From NAK19 sp034434515 (GTDB lineage Bacteria > Chloroflexota > Anaerolineae > Anaerolineales > UBA4823): a stretch of 64,000 nt of DNA. The notes under the pieces were generated by a model. It saw only the letters and a list, made by a program, of their open reading frames with translations, made no database searches and was not told the DNA's origin. Each line of letters begins with the position of its first letter. Position 1 is the stretch's first letter. The stretch is taken from positions 16,201 through 80,200 of the forward strand of contig DAOTZA010000139.1 of NCBI GenBank assembly GCA_034434515.1. The letters are read 5' to 3'. Of this stretch, positions 37,547 to 45,233 are shown piece after piece. A program made the position numbers and the translations under genes.

Positions 37547-37692
37547 TACTTACACTCTACTGGTTGAATAGTTTTGGTAATACGATAAAATTATAGCTCA
37601 CTTATTTTTGCTGCTATTCCGGGGGAGTGGATTGGGATAATCGAGCTTGCTCTTGACGAAAAACGAAGCCAGGATACAATATATTCAAACCG

Positions 37693-38043
37693 ATGAATGA
37701 CATGAAGCTGGATGTTTACGAAGAGGAAGCCCGCTACTATAAAGTCTTGATGCACCCATTGCGCCTGGCAATCCTGGATCTGCTGCGAGACGGGGAGCAT
37801 TGTGTCTGTCACATGGAAGCCGTGTTTGGTCTTCGCCAGGCCTATATCTCTCAGCAGTTAATGGTGCTGCGCTCAGCCGGGGTGGTTGAAGTGCGCCGGG
37901 AGGGGTTAAATATCTATTATCGCGTTACTCAACCAAAAATCTATGCGGTGATTGACGCCATGCGCCAACTGACCCAGACCCAGCCTGCCTTCCCGTTACA
38001 GCCAGTTGTTGCCTGCAACTGTCCGAGTTGCGAGCTGATCTAG
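37693..38043 (+). CDS. ArsR/SmtB family metalloregulator
   Basis: 116-residue winged-helix repressor. EHCVCHME (about 35-42) matches the ELCVCDL metal/arsenite-sensing motif at the alpha-3 helix. The recognition helix is AYISQQLMVLRSAGVVEVRREG. A further Cys pair lies at the C-terminus (CNCPSC). The likely function is derepression on binding soft metal or arsenite. No resistance or transport gene is adjacent, so its target lies elsewhere or is its own promoter. Confidence 0.9.
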   Translation: MNDMKLDVYEEEARYYKVLMHPLRLAILDLLRDGEHCVCHMEAVFGLRQAYISQQLMVLRSAGVVEVRREGLNIYYRVTQPKIYAVIDAMRQLTQTQPAFPLQPVVACNCPSCELI

Positions 38044-38046
38044 CTT

Positions 38047-39057
38047 TCACTCTTCGCAACCCAGACCATCTCCATCCATGTCAAATCCGTGCGGGTCGGG
38101 TGGGAGAACGCGAAAGTTACGGAAGCTGATCTCAGGACAGCTTAAGTCGGGAGGTGGGGAAGGAATGCATACGTCTGGATAAGCGGGATCGCAGTTGGGA
38201 GGAGGGGAGGGAGTTGCAGATGCCCACAAACCTTTGCCAAGCTCACGGGCAGTACGTTCGGCATATTGAAAGATGGTTGCACAGGCTACGTCTGGGGGAT
38301 AGGTCACAGCCTTCGCATAGCCTTCTTCAATCAGTTTCAGGTTGACGAAAATGGAATTGGTGACCACATAGCGCAAGAGACGGCCGTAGCGGTCGGTTTC
38401 GGAGACATCGCGGTACAACTCGACAATCTGGTCGCGCACCAGTTGGGCATTGTGCTTGGTTGCCTCTTTCCCAAAGGCTTCCTGGGTTGTGGTGCTTTCG
38501 GGGGCGTCGATGCCGATGTAGCGCACTTTCTCTTCCTTGCCATCGAGCAGGACGCGAATGGTGTCTCCATCAACAACTTTGGTGACCAGGCCGAGTTGCG
38601 GCGTCTGAGGTGGAATACAGAGGTAGGAAAGGGGCATGGCGGTGATGGTGGCATAGCCGGTTGGGATCAAAGTCGGCGTGACGGTCGAGGTTGGGACGGG
38701 GCTGGCTGGCGTTTGGGTCGGTTTGGGAGTGGGAGAGAAGGAAAAGCCCTTGGCTTCTACGGTTGCGCCGCCGCCGGAGAGCAGGGGGAGATATTGCAAG
38801 TATGGTGAGTTTTCTGCTATTGGCGTGACGGTTGTTGCTTCGAAAGGGGTGATGGTTTCGCGGCTGCTCTCGGCGTTAAGCGGAGCTGCTGTTTCGGTTG
38901 GCAAAGGCTCGGAAGAAGACGGAAGAAATTGGGTGAGATCACACGCCAGGGCAAGCACGCCCAACAGCAGGAGGGTCGTTGAGAAGCGAATCTGCCCCTG
39001 GTTGTGATTGGGTTGGGGGTGATCAAAGCGAGGGCGTTTGTGGTTCTGGTTTTTCAT
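38047..39057 (-). CDS. Secreted thermonuclease-like lipoprotein with Excalibur domain
   Basis: 336 residues. The signal segment has a lipobox (LLLLGVLALAC), followed by a Thr/Pro/Ser-rich spacer to about residue 145. The staphylococcal-nuclease domain (about 155-285) has KVVDGDTIRV, VRYIGIDAPE and YGRLLRYVV, covering the catalytic Arg/Glu/Arg residues. An Excalibur calcium-binding motif ends the protein (FDMDGDGLGCEE). It should degrade extracellular nucleic acids while anchored to the outside of the cell. It is convergent with arsR, 3 bases apart. Confidence 0.92.
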   Translation of the reverse strand: MKNQNHKRPRFDHPQPNHNQGQIRFSTTLLLLGVLALACDLTQFLPSSSEPLPTETAAPLNAESSRETITPFEATTVTPIAENSPYLQYLPLLSGGGATVEAKGFSFSPTPKPTQTPASPVPTSTVTPTLIPTGYATITAMPLSYLCIPPQTPQLGLVTKVVDGDTIRVLLDGKEEKVRYIGIDAPESTTTQEAFGKEATKHNAQLVRDQIVELYRDVSETDRYGRLLRYVVTNSIFVNLKLIEEGYAKAVTYPPDVACATIFQYAERTARELGKGLWASATPSPPPNCDPAYPDVCIPSPPPDLSCPEISFRNFRVLPPDPHGFDMDGDGLGCEE

Positions 39058-39087
39058 CGCACTCCTTCAGGTGACATGCTGTGTTTT

Positions 39088-40269
39088 TCAACGCCGATTC
39101 AGCCCCTCAAAGCTGAGCTGGCGGTTTGGGCGACGCCCGTTCAACAAAAGATAAGGAGCGGCGCGCTGGGTTTCGATGCCCAGCTTTTTTAGCTGGGATA
39201 GATCGGTCAGACGAGTATGTTGGCGAGCGTGTAGAATGCGCCGAACCCCTTGCAAACCAATGCCCGGCACGCGCAGCAATTGATGCGGTGAAGCTCGATT
39301 GACCTCAAGAGGTGCTTCGCGCAAATGACGTTCAGCATACGCCTTTTTGGGATCGACTTCCAGCGGCAAATTTGAGTCTTTGCCAAAGGTCAGGTCGCTC
39401 AGGCGGAAGCCATAATCGCGCAGCAGGAACGATGCCTGATAAAGCCGGCGTTGACGCAACAAATTGGCAGGGGGATGATTTTCTAAAGGTGTATCCGGCA
39501 CGGGCCGGAAGGGCGAATAATAAGTGCGGGCAAGTTTTAAGGAGCGAAAGAGCCAATCGCTGGTTTGCAAGATTTCCAGGTCGCTCTCACCAGCCGCCCC
39601 TAAGACCAGTTGAGTGACGGTCGAAGGCCAACGTCCTTGCCAGCCCTGATGCGCAGGCAGTGTGCGCCGAATTTGCTCCACCCATTGCAGGGGTTGGACG
39701 ATTTCGTTGAAGAATCCTTTATGCGGTGCAAGCTGCGACAATCGTTCAGCGTTGGGCGCTTCGAGATTGATGGAGACCCGATCGGCAAGTTGCATCGCCC
39801 GCAAAACCTGTTCTTTTTCTGCGCCGGGCATCAATTTGAGATGTAAGTAGCCACGAAAGCCCAATTTGTTTCTCAAGATTTCTGCTGCAACCAGGAGCTT
39901 ATCTTGCGTACGGATTCCACCTCCGCCTAAACCGCTGGACAGAAACAATCCATCGGCAATACCGGCTTGATAAAGCTGAATAAATACACGAGCAAATTCT
40001 TCGGGGTGGAAGGTGACACGTCTTTTATCTCGACCAGCACGAAAGGGACAATAAAAGCAATCGCGTTCGCAGGCAGAGGAAAGGAGGGTTTTTAACAGCC
40101 GAATAGACTTGCCCTGGGGGGTTTTGGCTTGATACAGGATAAGATGCTTTTCTTTTGAGAAAGTTTGTCTGGCTGGGTAGGCGTTGAGTTCCTCGTCAGC
40201 TTCCCAATCCATCTCGTTGGAGAGAAGACAGATGTGCTCAAAGGCATCCATGCTTAGATTATAGAACAA
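39088..40269 (-). CDS. Radical SAM protein of the putative DNA modification/repair type
   Basis: 393 residues with the radical SAM motif CERDCFYCPFRAG (Cx3Cx2C, about residues 68-75) and a C-terminal helix-hairpin-helix (LRVPGIGLQGVRRILHARQ, about 335-353). This matches the family described as putative DNA modification/repair radical SAM protein, often encoded with a uracil-DNA-glycosylase-like partner. That partner is not seen here; a small ferredoxin-like gene is divergent instead, 86 bases away. The reaction is unknown. Confidence 0.87.
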   Translation of the reverse strand: MFYNLSMDAFEHICLLSNEMDWEADEELNAYPARQTFSKEKHLILYQAKTPQGKSIRLLKTLLSSACERDCFYCPFRAGRDKRRVTFHPEEFARVFIQLYQAGIADGLFLSSGLGGGGIRTQDKLLVAAEILRNKLGFRGYLHLKLMPGAEKEQVLRAMQLADRVSINLEAPNAERLSQLAPHKGFFNEIVQPLQWVEQIRRTLPAHQGWQGRWPSTVTQLVLGAAGESDLEILQTSDWLFRSLKLARTYYSPFRPVPDTPLENHPPANLLRQRRLYQASFLLRDYGFRLSDLTFGKDSNLPLEVDPKKAYAERHLREAPLEVNRASPHQLLRVPGIGLQGVRRILHARQHTRLTDLSQLKKLGIETQRAAPYLLLNGRRPNRQLSFEGLNRR

Positions 40270-40355
40270 ATTTTCTTGGTGTCAAGGAGACGAAAGCTAA
40301 TGTAACGAGGAGAGAAGAAATTGCATCCAATCAAAAAAAGGTCAGGAGTTGTCCG

Positions 40356-40568
40356 GTGCCCAGAAAAGCTGTCCTGTTGAATTACCAGAACTGCGATCCC
40401 CGGCAATGTGAAGATGGGATTTGTCGAGCGGTAACTGTTTGTAAAAGACAAGTGCTGATTCAGCTTCAACCCTTTGAAGTGCCACAGTTGAGATCTGAGC
40501 TCTGCCTGGGGTGTGCGGTGTGTACAACGGTTTGCTCACCGAGAGCATTACAGGTGCCCCAATGGTGA
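40356..40568 (+). CDS. Small ferredoxin-like protein resembling the Fe-S domain of RLI/ABCE1
   Basis: 70 residues with eight Cys in two groups: C13, C18, C23, C29 (CDPRQCEDGIC spacing) and C50, C53, C56, C60 (CLGCAVCTTVC). The layout resembles the N-terminal twin-cluster domain of archaeal and eukaryotic RLI/ABCE1, including an LCLGCAVC segment close to its LCIGCGIC. It should bind two 4Fe-4S clusters. GTG start 40356 has AGGAG seven bases upstream. It overlaps the next gene by 7 bases and is divergent from the radical SAM gene, which it may serve as an electron donor (inference). Confidence 0.75.
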   Translation: MPRKAVLLNYQNCDPRQCEDGICRAVTVCKRQVLIQLQPFEVPQLRSELCLGCAVCTTVCSPRALQVPQW

Positions 40569-40765
40569 AGCTAGAGCAGATGTCTCCTTCATCTGAAGAT
40601 CGGGTAGCCGAACTTCAGCGCCAGCTTGAAGATTTGAAGCGCCGTTTCCCCGCCCACTCGCTAACACCGGCGCTGATGCGGCAAGTGGATGAGCTGGAAG
40701 ATGCGCTGGAGGATGCCCTTGCCCGCCGAGAGCTGGGTGAAACGAATCCCTCAGGAAATGGTTAG
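40562..40765 (+). CDS. Small helical protein of unknown function
   Basis: 67 residues starting at ATG 40562, whose codon overlaps the end of the ferredoxin-like gene. Mostly charged helix: EDRVAELQRQLEDLKRRF, and a second helix VDELEDALEDALARRE; a short coiled coil is likely. I do not recognise it. An alternative start is ATG 40580. Tight coupling suggests it acts with the ferredoxin-like protein. Confidence 0.65.
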   Translation: MVKLEQMSPSSEDRVAELQRQLEDLKRRFPAHSLTPALMRQVDELEDALEDALARRELGETNPSGNG

Positions 40766-40772
40766 AGGTTGC

Positions 40773-41243
40773 TCACAGGCTGGCGAGAGGGAGTGGGGTG
40801 AGCGGCTGGGTGCGCTGAAATTTCTTTGCCAGTGATCGAATGCGCCGGGTAGAACTGCCCACAGGGTACTGGCGGATGATTTCGGCCAGGGGAACCGCCA
40901 GGTGGGCATAGCGGAAGACGTCTTCATCCAGGATTTGTCCATCCCAGGCAATGATATCCAGATCGATGGTACGAGGTGCGAATTTGTCCTCCGTGCGCTG
41001 TCGACCGAGGGCGATTTCAAGGGGACGCAGGACTTCTTCCTTTAGCTGTTGGGGAGGATACGGGCTTTTGGCAACAACAACTGCGTTGAGAAAGTTACCG
41101 CCACTGGTGCCAACCGGCGGAGTATCGTATACTGAAGAGAATGCCAGCAACCTTACCCGTTGTCCTAATAACTCGATGGCTTTTGGCAGGTGGAAATGGG
41201 GCAAGATGTTTGAGCCAATTGAAATGTACGCAATGTGATCCAT
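40773..41243 (-). CDS. folK: 2-amino-4-hydroxy-6-hydroxymethyldihydropteridine pyrophosphokinase
   Basis: 156 residues from ATG 41243 (MDHIAYISIGSNILPHFHL). Family motifs: SIGSN at the start, FSSVYDTPPVG, NFLNAVVVAKS, and RTIDLDIIAWDG with the catalytic Asp pair. It transfers pyrophosphate from ATP to the pterin in folate synthesis. The frame is open 18 codons further upstream, but that stretch overlaps folB and is not conserved. Last gene of the folate cluster, 10 bases after folB. Confidence 0.93.
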   Translation of the reverse strand: MDHIAYISIGSNILPHFHLPKAIELLGQRVRLLAFSSVYDTPPVGTSGGNFLNAVVVAKSPYPPQQLKEEVLRPLEIALGRQRTEDKFAPRTIDLDIIAWDGQILDEDVFRYAHLAVPLAEIIRQYPVGSSTRRIRSLAKKFQRTQPLTPLPLASL

Positions 41244-41253
41244 CGCGTTTCTC

Positions 41254-41607
41254 CTAAGAGCGACTGCGCTCGATTTCCACTCCGACTGACCTAGCAAAGC
41301 GCACTGCGCCAGGCTTTTCGACCCGCACCATCACCTTTTGCACGTTTGGTTCATCGAGACAGAAACGAGCGATATCCTCAGCTAGAGCCTCAACGGTGAA
41401 TCTGGCTGCCGTTTCGGCGTGAGCCTGGGCTTTTTTGGCAATTGTCCGGTAGTTCACGCTGTGTTCAATGGCGTCTTGCTCGCCTGCCTTGCGAGTGTCG
41501 CAATAGAGAGTGATATTGATGAGAATTTCTTGAGAGTTTTCCCGTTCCCAATCGTTGATGCCAATAATGCCACGGGCTACCAGGTCTTTAATAAAGATTT
41601 TGTCCAT
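41254..41607 (-). CDS. folB: Dihydroneopterin aldolase
   Basis: 117 residues from ATG 41607 (MDKIFIKDLVARGIIGIND), with AGGAGAGAGG just upstream. Conserved features: GIIGINDWERENSQEI, NYRTIAKKAQAHAE and TVEALAEDIARFCL. It cleaves dihydroneopterin to 6-hydroxymethyldihydropterin and glycolaldehyde, feeding FolK, which is encoded directly downstream. Confidence 0.93.
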   Translation of the reverse strand: MDKIFIKDLVARGIIGINDWERENSQEILINITLYCDTRKAGEQDAIEHSVNYRTIAKKAQAHAETAARFTVEALAEDIARFCLDEPNVQKVMVRVEKPGAVRFARSVGVEIERSRS

Positions 41608-41631
41608 CCTCTCTCCTTGTATAGAATTCAA

Positions 41632-42363
41632 TTACACCAGATGTCGCCCGCCGTCAATGTGCAAGATTTCTCCGGTGATATAAGCCGGTCCATATAAAAG
41701 GAAAACAAACGCGGCGGTGACTTCGTCCATATTTGCCCAGCGAGCCGCGGGAACATTTGCCAGGAAATGCGACAGATTCTTGGTCGAGTTTTGGTCGGCC
41801 GGAGGCAGGATAGCTCCTAAGGCAAGACCGTTCACGGTGATGTGCGGCGCCAGGGCTTGGGCGAGCGAACGAGTCAGGGCGGCCAGGGCGGCTTTGCTGA
41901 TGGTGTAAGGGAGATGGTCTGCGCCGGGACGCAAAGCACGCCAATCTAGAATATTGATAATGCGCCCGCTTGCGGAGGGTGGCAAACGGCGGGCAAAAGC
42001 CTGGCTGAGAATAAAGGGAGCGGTGAGATTAACCCGCAGATGTCGCTCCCAGTCGCCCAGGGTGGTGGTTTCCCAATCCAGGGGGTCAAAGATCGAGGCG
42101 TTATTGACCAAGGCGCTGAGGTGACCCAGTTCTCTCTCTGCTGTTTCAACCAGAAAGGGGAGGTGCTCGACATGAGCGAGGTCGGCGCAGAGGGTCACGG
42201 CTTTTCTGCCCAATGAGCGAATTTCTTGTGCGGTTTGTTCAGCGCTCTCGGCAGAGGTGTGGTAGTGAATGGCCACATTTGCCCCTGCCTGGGCGGCTGC
42301 CAGGGCTAATTCGCGACCAATCCGCCGACCTGCTCCAGTGATCAGGATATTCTGGGATTGCAT
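41632..42363 (-). CDS. SDR oxidoreductase, pteridine reductase-like (FolM/PTR1 type)
   Basis: 243 residues. Cofactor motif TGAGRRIG (about 8-15) has the extra Arg typical of pteridine reductases. Catalytic residues lie in YTISKAALA (YxxxK), and the C-terminus reads YITGEILHIDGGRH. Placement between folE and folB supports an NADPH-dependent reduction of dihydropterin or dihydrofolate. It could replace or supplement a classical dihydrofolate reductase, which is not seen in the window. Confidence 0.85.
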   Translation of the reverse strand: MQSQNILITGAGRRIGRELALAAAQAGANVAIHYHTSAESAEQTAQEIRSLGRKAVTLCADLAHVEHLPFLVETAERELGHLSALVNNASIFDPLDWETTTLGDWERHLRVNLTAPFILSQAFARRLPPSASGRIINILDWRALRPGADHLPYTISKAALAALTRSLAQALAPHITVNGLALGAILPPADQNSTKNLSHFLANVPAARWANMDEVTAAFVFLLYGPAYITGEILHIDGGRHLV

Positions 42364-42378
42364 AACTTCCGTTTCGGG

Positions 42379-43026
42379 TTATTCGTCATAGCGACGGCGG
42401 GTGAGCTGGGCGTAAAATTCGCGGCGTAGCTCTTTATCGGTCTTGAAGACACCGCGCATGGTACTGGTGGTCATCATTGCTTCGGCTTTTTTGACACCAC
42501 GCATCATGGCGCACATGTGAGCCCCTTCAACCACAACAGCAATCCCCTGGGGGTGGAGTTTTTCTTCCAGTAAATCGGCGATTTGGGTGGTCATCCGCTC
42601 CTGGACTTGCAAGCGACGCGCAAACATCTCAACAATGCGGGGAATTTTGCTTAAACCAATCACCTTTTTATCCGGAATATAGGCTACGTGCGCCTTACCA
42701 AAAAATGGCAACAGGTGATGTTCGCAGAGAGAGTAAAACTCAATATCGCGCACGAGCACCATATCACCATATTCTACATCGAATAGAGCACCGTTGATCA
42801 GTTGATCGGGGTCGGTTTGATAGCCGCTGGTTATTTCGCGGTACATGCGGGCAACCCGTTCCGGGGTTTTGAGCAACCCGTCACGGCTGGGATCTTCACC
42901 GATCTCAAGCAGGATTTGATGAACGGCTTGTTGGATGCTCTCAGCCGGCTTGATCTCACCTTCCAGCAAGATGAAGGGTTGCGGATGGGTTAGCAGTTGG
43001 GGTATTTCGACAGTTGGGTTATTCAT
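42379..43026 (-). CDS. folE: GTP cyclohydrolase I (FolE)
   Basis: 215 residues. It converts GTP to dihydroneopterin triphosphate, the first step of folate synthesis. Zinc and active-site motifs: SLCEHHLLPFFGKAHVAYIP (about 115-134), SKIPRIVEMFARRLQVQERM, and EGAHMCAMMRGVKKAEAMM. First gene of the cluster folE-SDR-folB-folK; dihydropteroate synthase (folP) is not in it. Confidence 0.96.
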   Translation of the reverse strand: MNNPTVEIPQLLTHPQPFILLEGEIKPAESIQQAVHQILLEIGEDPSRDGLLKTPERVARMYREITSGYQTDPDQLINGALFDVEYGDMVLVRDIEFYSLCEHHLLPFFGKAHVAYIPDKKVIGLSKIPRIVEMFARRLQVQERMTTQIADLLEEKLHPQGIAVVVEGAHMCAMMRGVKKAEAMMTTSTMRGVFKTDKELRREFYAQLTRRRYDE

Positions 43027-43426
43027 AGCATTCTCCTCAGGTCAAGCCAATAAGATAATTCTGGTCATATTATACAGCAAATAAAATAAATGTCAAGGTT
43101 TTGCACAGGAATTATTTGGGGTTTTTCGCGATGGTTTATCCTGATGACTGATGGATCAAGCCTAGGCAAGACAATGGATGCAAGCCGTCGGTCAAACTCA
43201 ATTGCCGCACAATTGCCCTGATGCGAGGATAGACAGCGTGTTTTTAGGCGGTTCTAAGCTCAACGTTTCAGGTCAGGGATTTGTGTGTGAGGGCTACGAC
43301 TCGTGGCAACCTATGCGTACACCCGCGTGATTCATTTCCCGTTGACGTTTTGGCGTTTCTTTGGTATTATGCGTGCTATAATTTCTACCGTATCAAGAGA
43401 TTTTGGTTGATAGAAAGGAGTAGCTT
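43027..43426. other. 400-bp intergenic region between folE and infC
   Basis: Divergent spacer. An AT-rich stretch at about 43060-43095 is the likely folE promoter zone. The infC promoters lie at 43342-43382. The part between (about 43140-43330) holds no open frame or RNA family that I recognise. Confidence 0.55.
43342..43382 (+). promoter_or_regulatory. Two overlapping promoters for infC-rpmI-rplT
   Basis: First: TTGACG (43342-43347), 17-base spacer, TATTAT (43365-43370). Second: an extended -10, TGC TATAAT (43374-43382), without a good -35. They predict starts near 43377 and 43389, giving leaders of about 40-50 bases. Confidence 0.7.
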
Positions 43427-43999
43427 ATCAGCGCGGTCAATTATAGAGTAAACGAAGCCATCAAAGTCCCTCAAGTCCGCTTGATTGGCCCTCAGGGCGA
43501 AAATATCGGGGTTGTCTCAATTGAAGAGGCGCATCGGATCGCCCATGAAGCGGATTTAGACCTGGTGGAGGTGGCGCCCAATGCCGATCCACCGGTCTGT
43601 CGGGTGATGGATTTCGGGAAGTTTATTTACGAACGGACAAAAAAAGAACGCGAAGCCCGCAAAGCACAGACAAAAATTGAAATCAAAGAGATTCGCTTGC
43701 GCCCAAAGACCAACGAACACCATCGCGCCCTCAAAGTAAGAGATGCGCGTCGCTGGCTCGAAGATGGGATGAAGGTAAAGGTGCGCATTCGCTTTCGAGG
43801 TCGGGAAATCACTTATCCGGAAATCGCTCTTGAAGACCTCAAGGCGGTGGCAGAAGACTTAGCCGATATTGCGGTGGTCGAGCAAGCGCCAGCTCTCGAA
43901 GGACGAACGATGTTAATGGTGCTGGCGCCTGGCAAGCAAGCGAAAAAGAAAGAGAAAGAGAAAGAGAAAGAAACAGAAAAAGAATCCGTTTCGCGCTGA
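43427..43999 (+). CDS. infC: Translation initiation factor IF-3, AUC start codon
   Basis: 190 residues. IF-3 binds the 30S subunit and proofreads start codon and initiator tRNA. Conserved text begins right after the proposed start: NYRVNEAIKVPQVRLIGPQG, then EIRLRPKTNEHH and RFRGREITYP. The C-terminal tail is a Lys/Glu repeat. The conserved N-terminus reads in frame back to ATC 43427; directly before it is CTT and then an in-frame TAG (43421). No ATG, GTG or TTG occurs between that TAG and TTG 43481. AAGGAG (43415-43420) is 6 bases before the ATC. AUC is therefore the likely start, matching the known non-canonical start and autoregulation of infC. Confidence 0.93.
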   Translation: MSAVNYRVNEAIKVPQVRLIGPQGENIGVVSIEEAHRIAHEADLDLVEVAPNADPPVCRVMDFGKFIYERTKKEREARKAQTKIEIKEIRLRPKTNEHHRALKVRDARRWLEDGMKVKVRIRFRGREITYPEIALEDLKAVAEDLADIAVVEQAPALEGRTMLMVLAPGKQAKKKEKEKEKETEKESVSR

Positions 44000-44016
44000 T
44001 GAAAAACCTGCTCCCT

Positions 44017-44063
44017 GAAAACATCTGATCTCGCCCGCGCCCGACCTGGAGCGCGGTGTTTTC
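44017..44063 (+). promoter_or_regulatory. Stem-loop in the infC-rpmI spacer (candidate L20 or processing site)
   Basis: GAAAACA (44017-44023) pairs with TGTTTTC (44057-44063), and CCGCGC (44035-44040) pairs with GCGCGG (44051-44056). The two stems are contiguous on the 3' side and an 11-base bulge lies on the 5' side; the loop is 10 bases. It ends 4 bases before the rpmI ribosome site. In other bacteria L20 represses rpmI-rplT through structures in this region; that this hairpin does so is inference. Confidence 0.5.
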
Positions 44064-44081
44064 TGTGAAAGGAGAAAGACT

Positions 44082-44309
44082 GTGCCACGAAAAATGCCTG
44101 AAGGAAAATATAAGTTAAAAACCCACAAAGCAACCGCCAAGCGCTTTCGTTTGACAGGAACGGGGATGCTGGTGCGCACCAAAGGCGGTAAAAGTCACCT
44201 GCGTCGGCGTACCTCTAAACGCACCAAACGCCTGTTCCAGGAAATGCTGCCGGTGCGGGGAAGAGGCATCATCAAGCGTGTCCATCGTCTGGCGCCGAAT
44301 TTGAAATAG
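44082..44309 (+). CDS. rpmI: 50S ribosomal protein L35
   Basis: 75 residues, GTG start at 44082 with AAAGGAG upstream. Typical basic L35 sequence: KLKTHKATAKRFRLTGTG, then HLRRRTSKRTKRLF. About ten residues longer than usual at the N-terminus. Middle gene of infC-rpmI-rplT. Confidence 0.95.
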   Translation: MPRKMPEGKYKLKTHKATAKRFRLTGTGMLVRTKGGKSHLRRRTSKRTKRLFQEMLPVRGRGIIKRVHRLAPNLK

Positions 44310-44415
44310 AACCAATGGTATTTGGTTTTAATCCCTTTTGGTTTGCCGACCGCTGGGTGCATTGAACTGGTGAGCAACGTTCACCGGCGTCCAGGGGAAG
44401 GCAGGAGAGTGTAAC

Positions 44416-44763
44416 ATGAGAGTAAAGACCGGACCTTATCGCAGGCAGCACCACAAAAAGGTGCTCAAGATGACCAAAGGCCAGTTTGGCACCCGTTCGC
44501 GGCTTTTCCGCCGCGCCAACGAAGCCATGTTGAAAAGCCTTTGGTATGCCTACCGCGATCGCCGCACGCGTAAACGCGACCTGCGCCGCTTGTGGATCGC
44601 CCGCATTAACGCGGCCGCTCGGGCAAACGGCACGACCTACAGCCGTCTGATGGATGCGATGAAAAAGTCCCAGATCGCCATCAATCGCAAGATGCTGGCC
44701 GATTTGGCGGTGCGTCAGCCTGAGGCGTTTGCGGCGGTGGTTGCAGCAACAAAATCTGCATAG
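44416..44763 (+). CDS. rplT: 50S ribosomal protein L20
   Basis: 115 residues, normal length. Start MRVKTGPYRRQHHKKVLK, then GQFGTRSRLFRRANEAML, YAYRDRRTRKRDLRRLWI and INAAARANG. Early assembly protein of the large subunit and a known autoregulator of this operon in other bacteria. A terminator follows. Confidence 0.97.
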   Translation: MRVKTGPYRRQHHKKVLKMTKGQFGTRSRLFRRANEAMLKSLWYAYRDRRTRKRDLRRLWIARINAAARANGTTYSRLMDAMKKSQIAINRKMLADLAVRQPEAFAAVVAATKSA

Positions 44764-44784
44764 GCGAACGCATCTTTCGGTCGA

Positions 44785-44817
44785 AACGAGGCGATTTTGC
44801 TCGCCTCGTTTTTTTAT
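44785..44817 (+). terminator. Rho-independent terminator of infC-rpmI-rplT
   Basis: Perfect 10-bp stem (44785-44794 with 44801-44810), 6-base loop TTTTGC, then a run of T. It ends 44 bases before the next start codon. Confidence 0.93.
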
Positions 44818-44861
44818 TTCCTGCGTAAGGTATAATAAACCTGGTATCTGCGGAGGTTGAA

Positions 44862-45233
44862 ATGAACGCAAATCCGAATCGAAAAATTCAGCCGGCTCCA
44901 ACGGGCGGTTTCTTTGGGGAACTTTCGACCCGCCTCAAACTGATTTTGCGCTTACTTGCCGATGGGCGCGTCAATCCACTGATCAAGATATTGCCCATTG
45001 CTTCGTTGGTGTACTTAATTGCCCCCGATTTGGCTCCGGGCCCGCTGGACGATGCTATGATTATCTGGTTAGGCGCCTATTTGTTCGTCGAACTTTGCCC
45101 TCCCGATGTCGTTGAAGAACATCTCAAAAAGATTCGTTCGTCAGTGGTTAGCCAGATTTCCGAAGAGAAAAAGACGGAATTTCGACCTGAGGACATTGAA
45201 GACGCCGAGTACTGGGAGGAGCCAAAACCGTGA
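44862..45233 (+). CDS. DUF1232 (YkvA-like) membrane protein
   Basis: 123 residues with the DUF1232 pattern: RLKLILRLLADGRVNPLIKILPIASLVYL, then LIAPDL and LDDAMIIWLGAYLFVELCP; two hydrophobic segments at about 43-58 and 66-80. The C-terminus is acidic and soluble. Function unknown. A -10 TATAAT at 44831-44836 precedes it. Its stop overlaps the next start codon. Confidence 0.85.
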   Translation: MNANPNRKIQPAPTGGFFGELSTRLKLILRLLADGRVNPLIKILPIASLVYLIAPDLAPGPLDDAMIIWLGAYLFVELCPPDVVEEHLKKIRSSVVSQISEEKKTEFRPEDIEDAEYWEEPKP

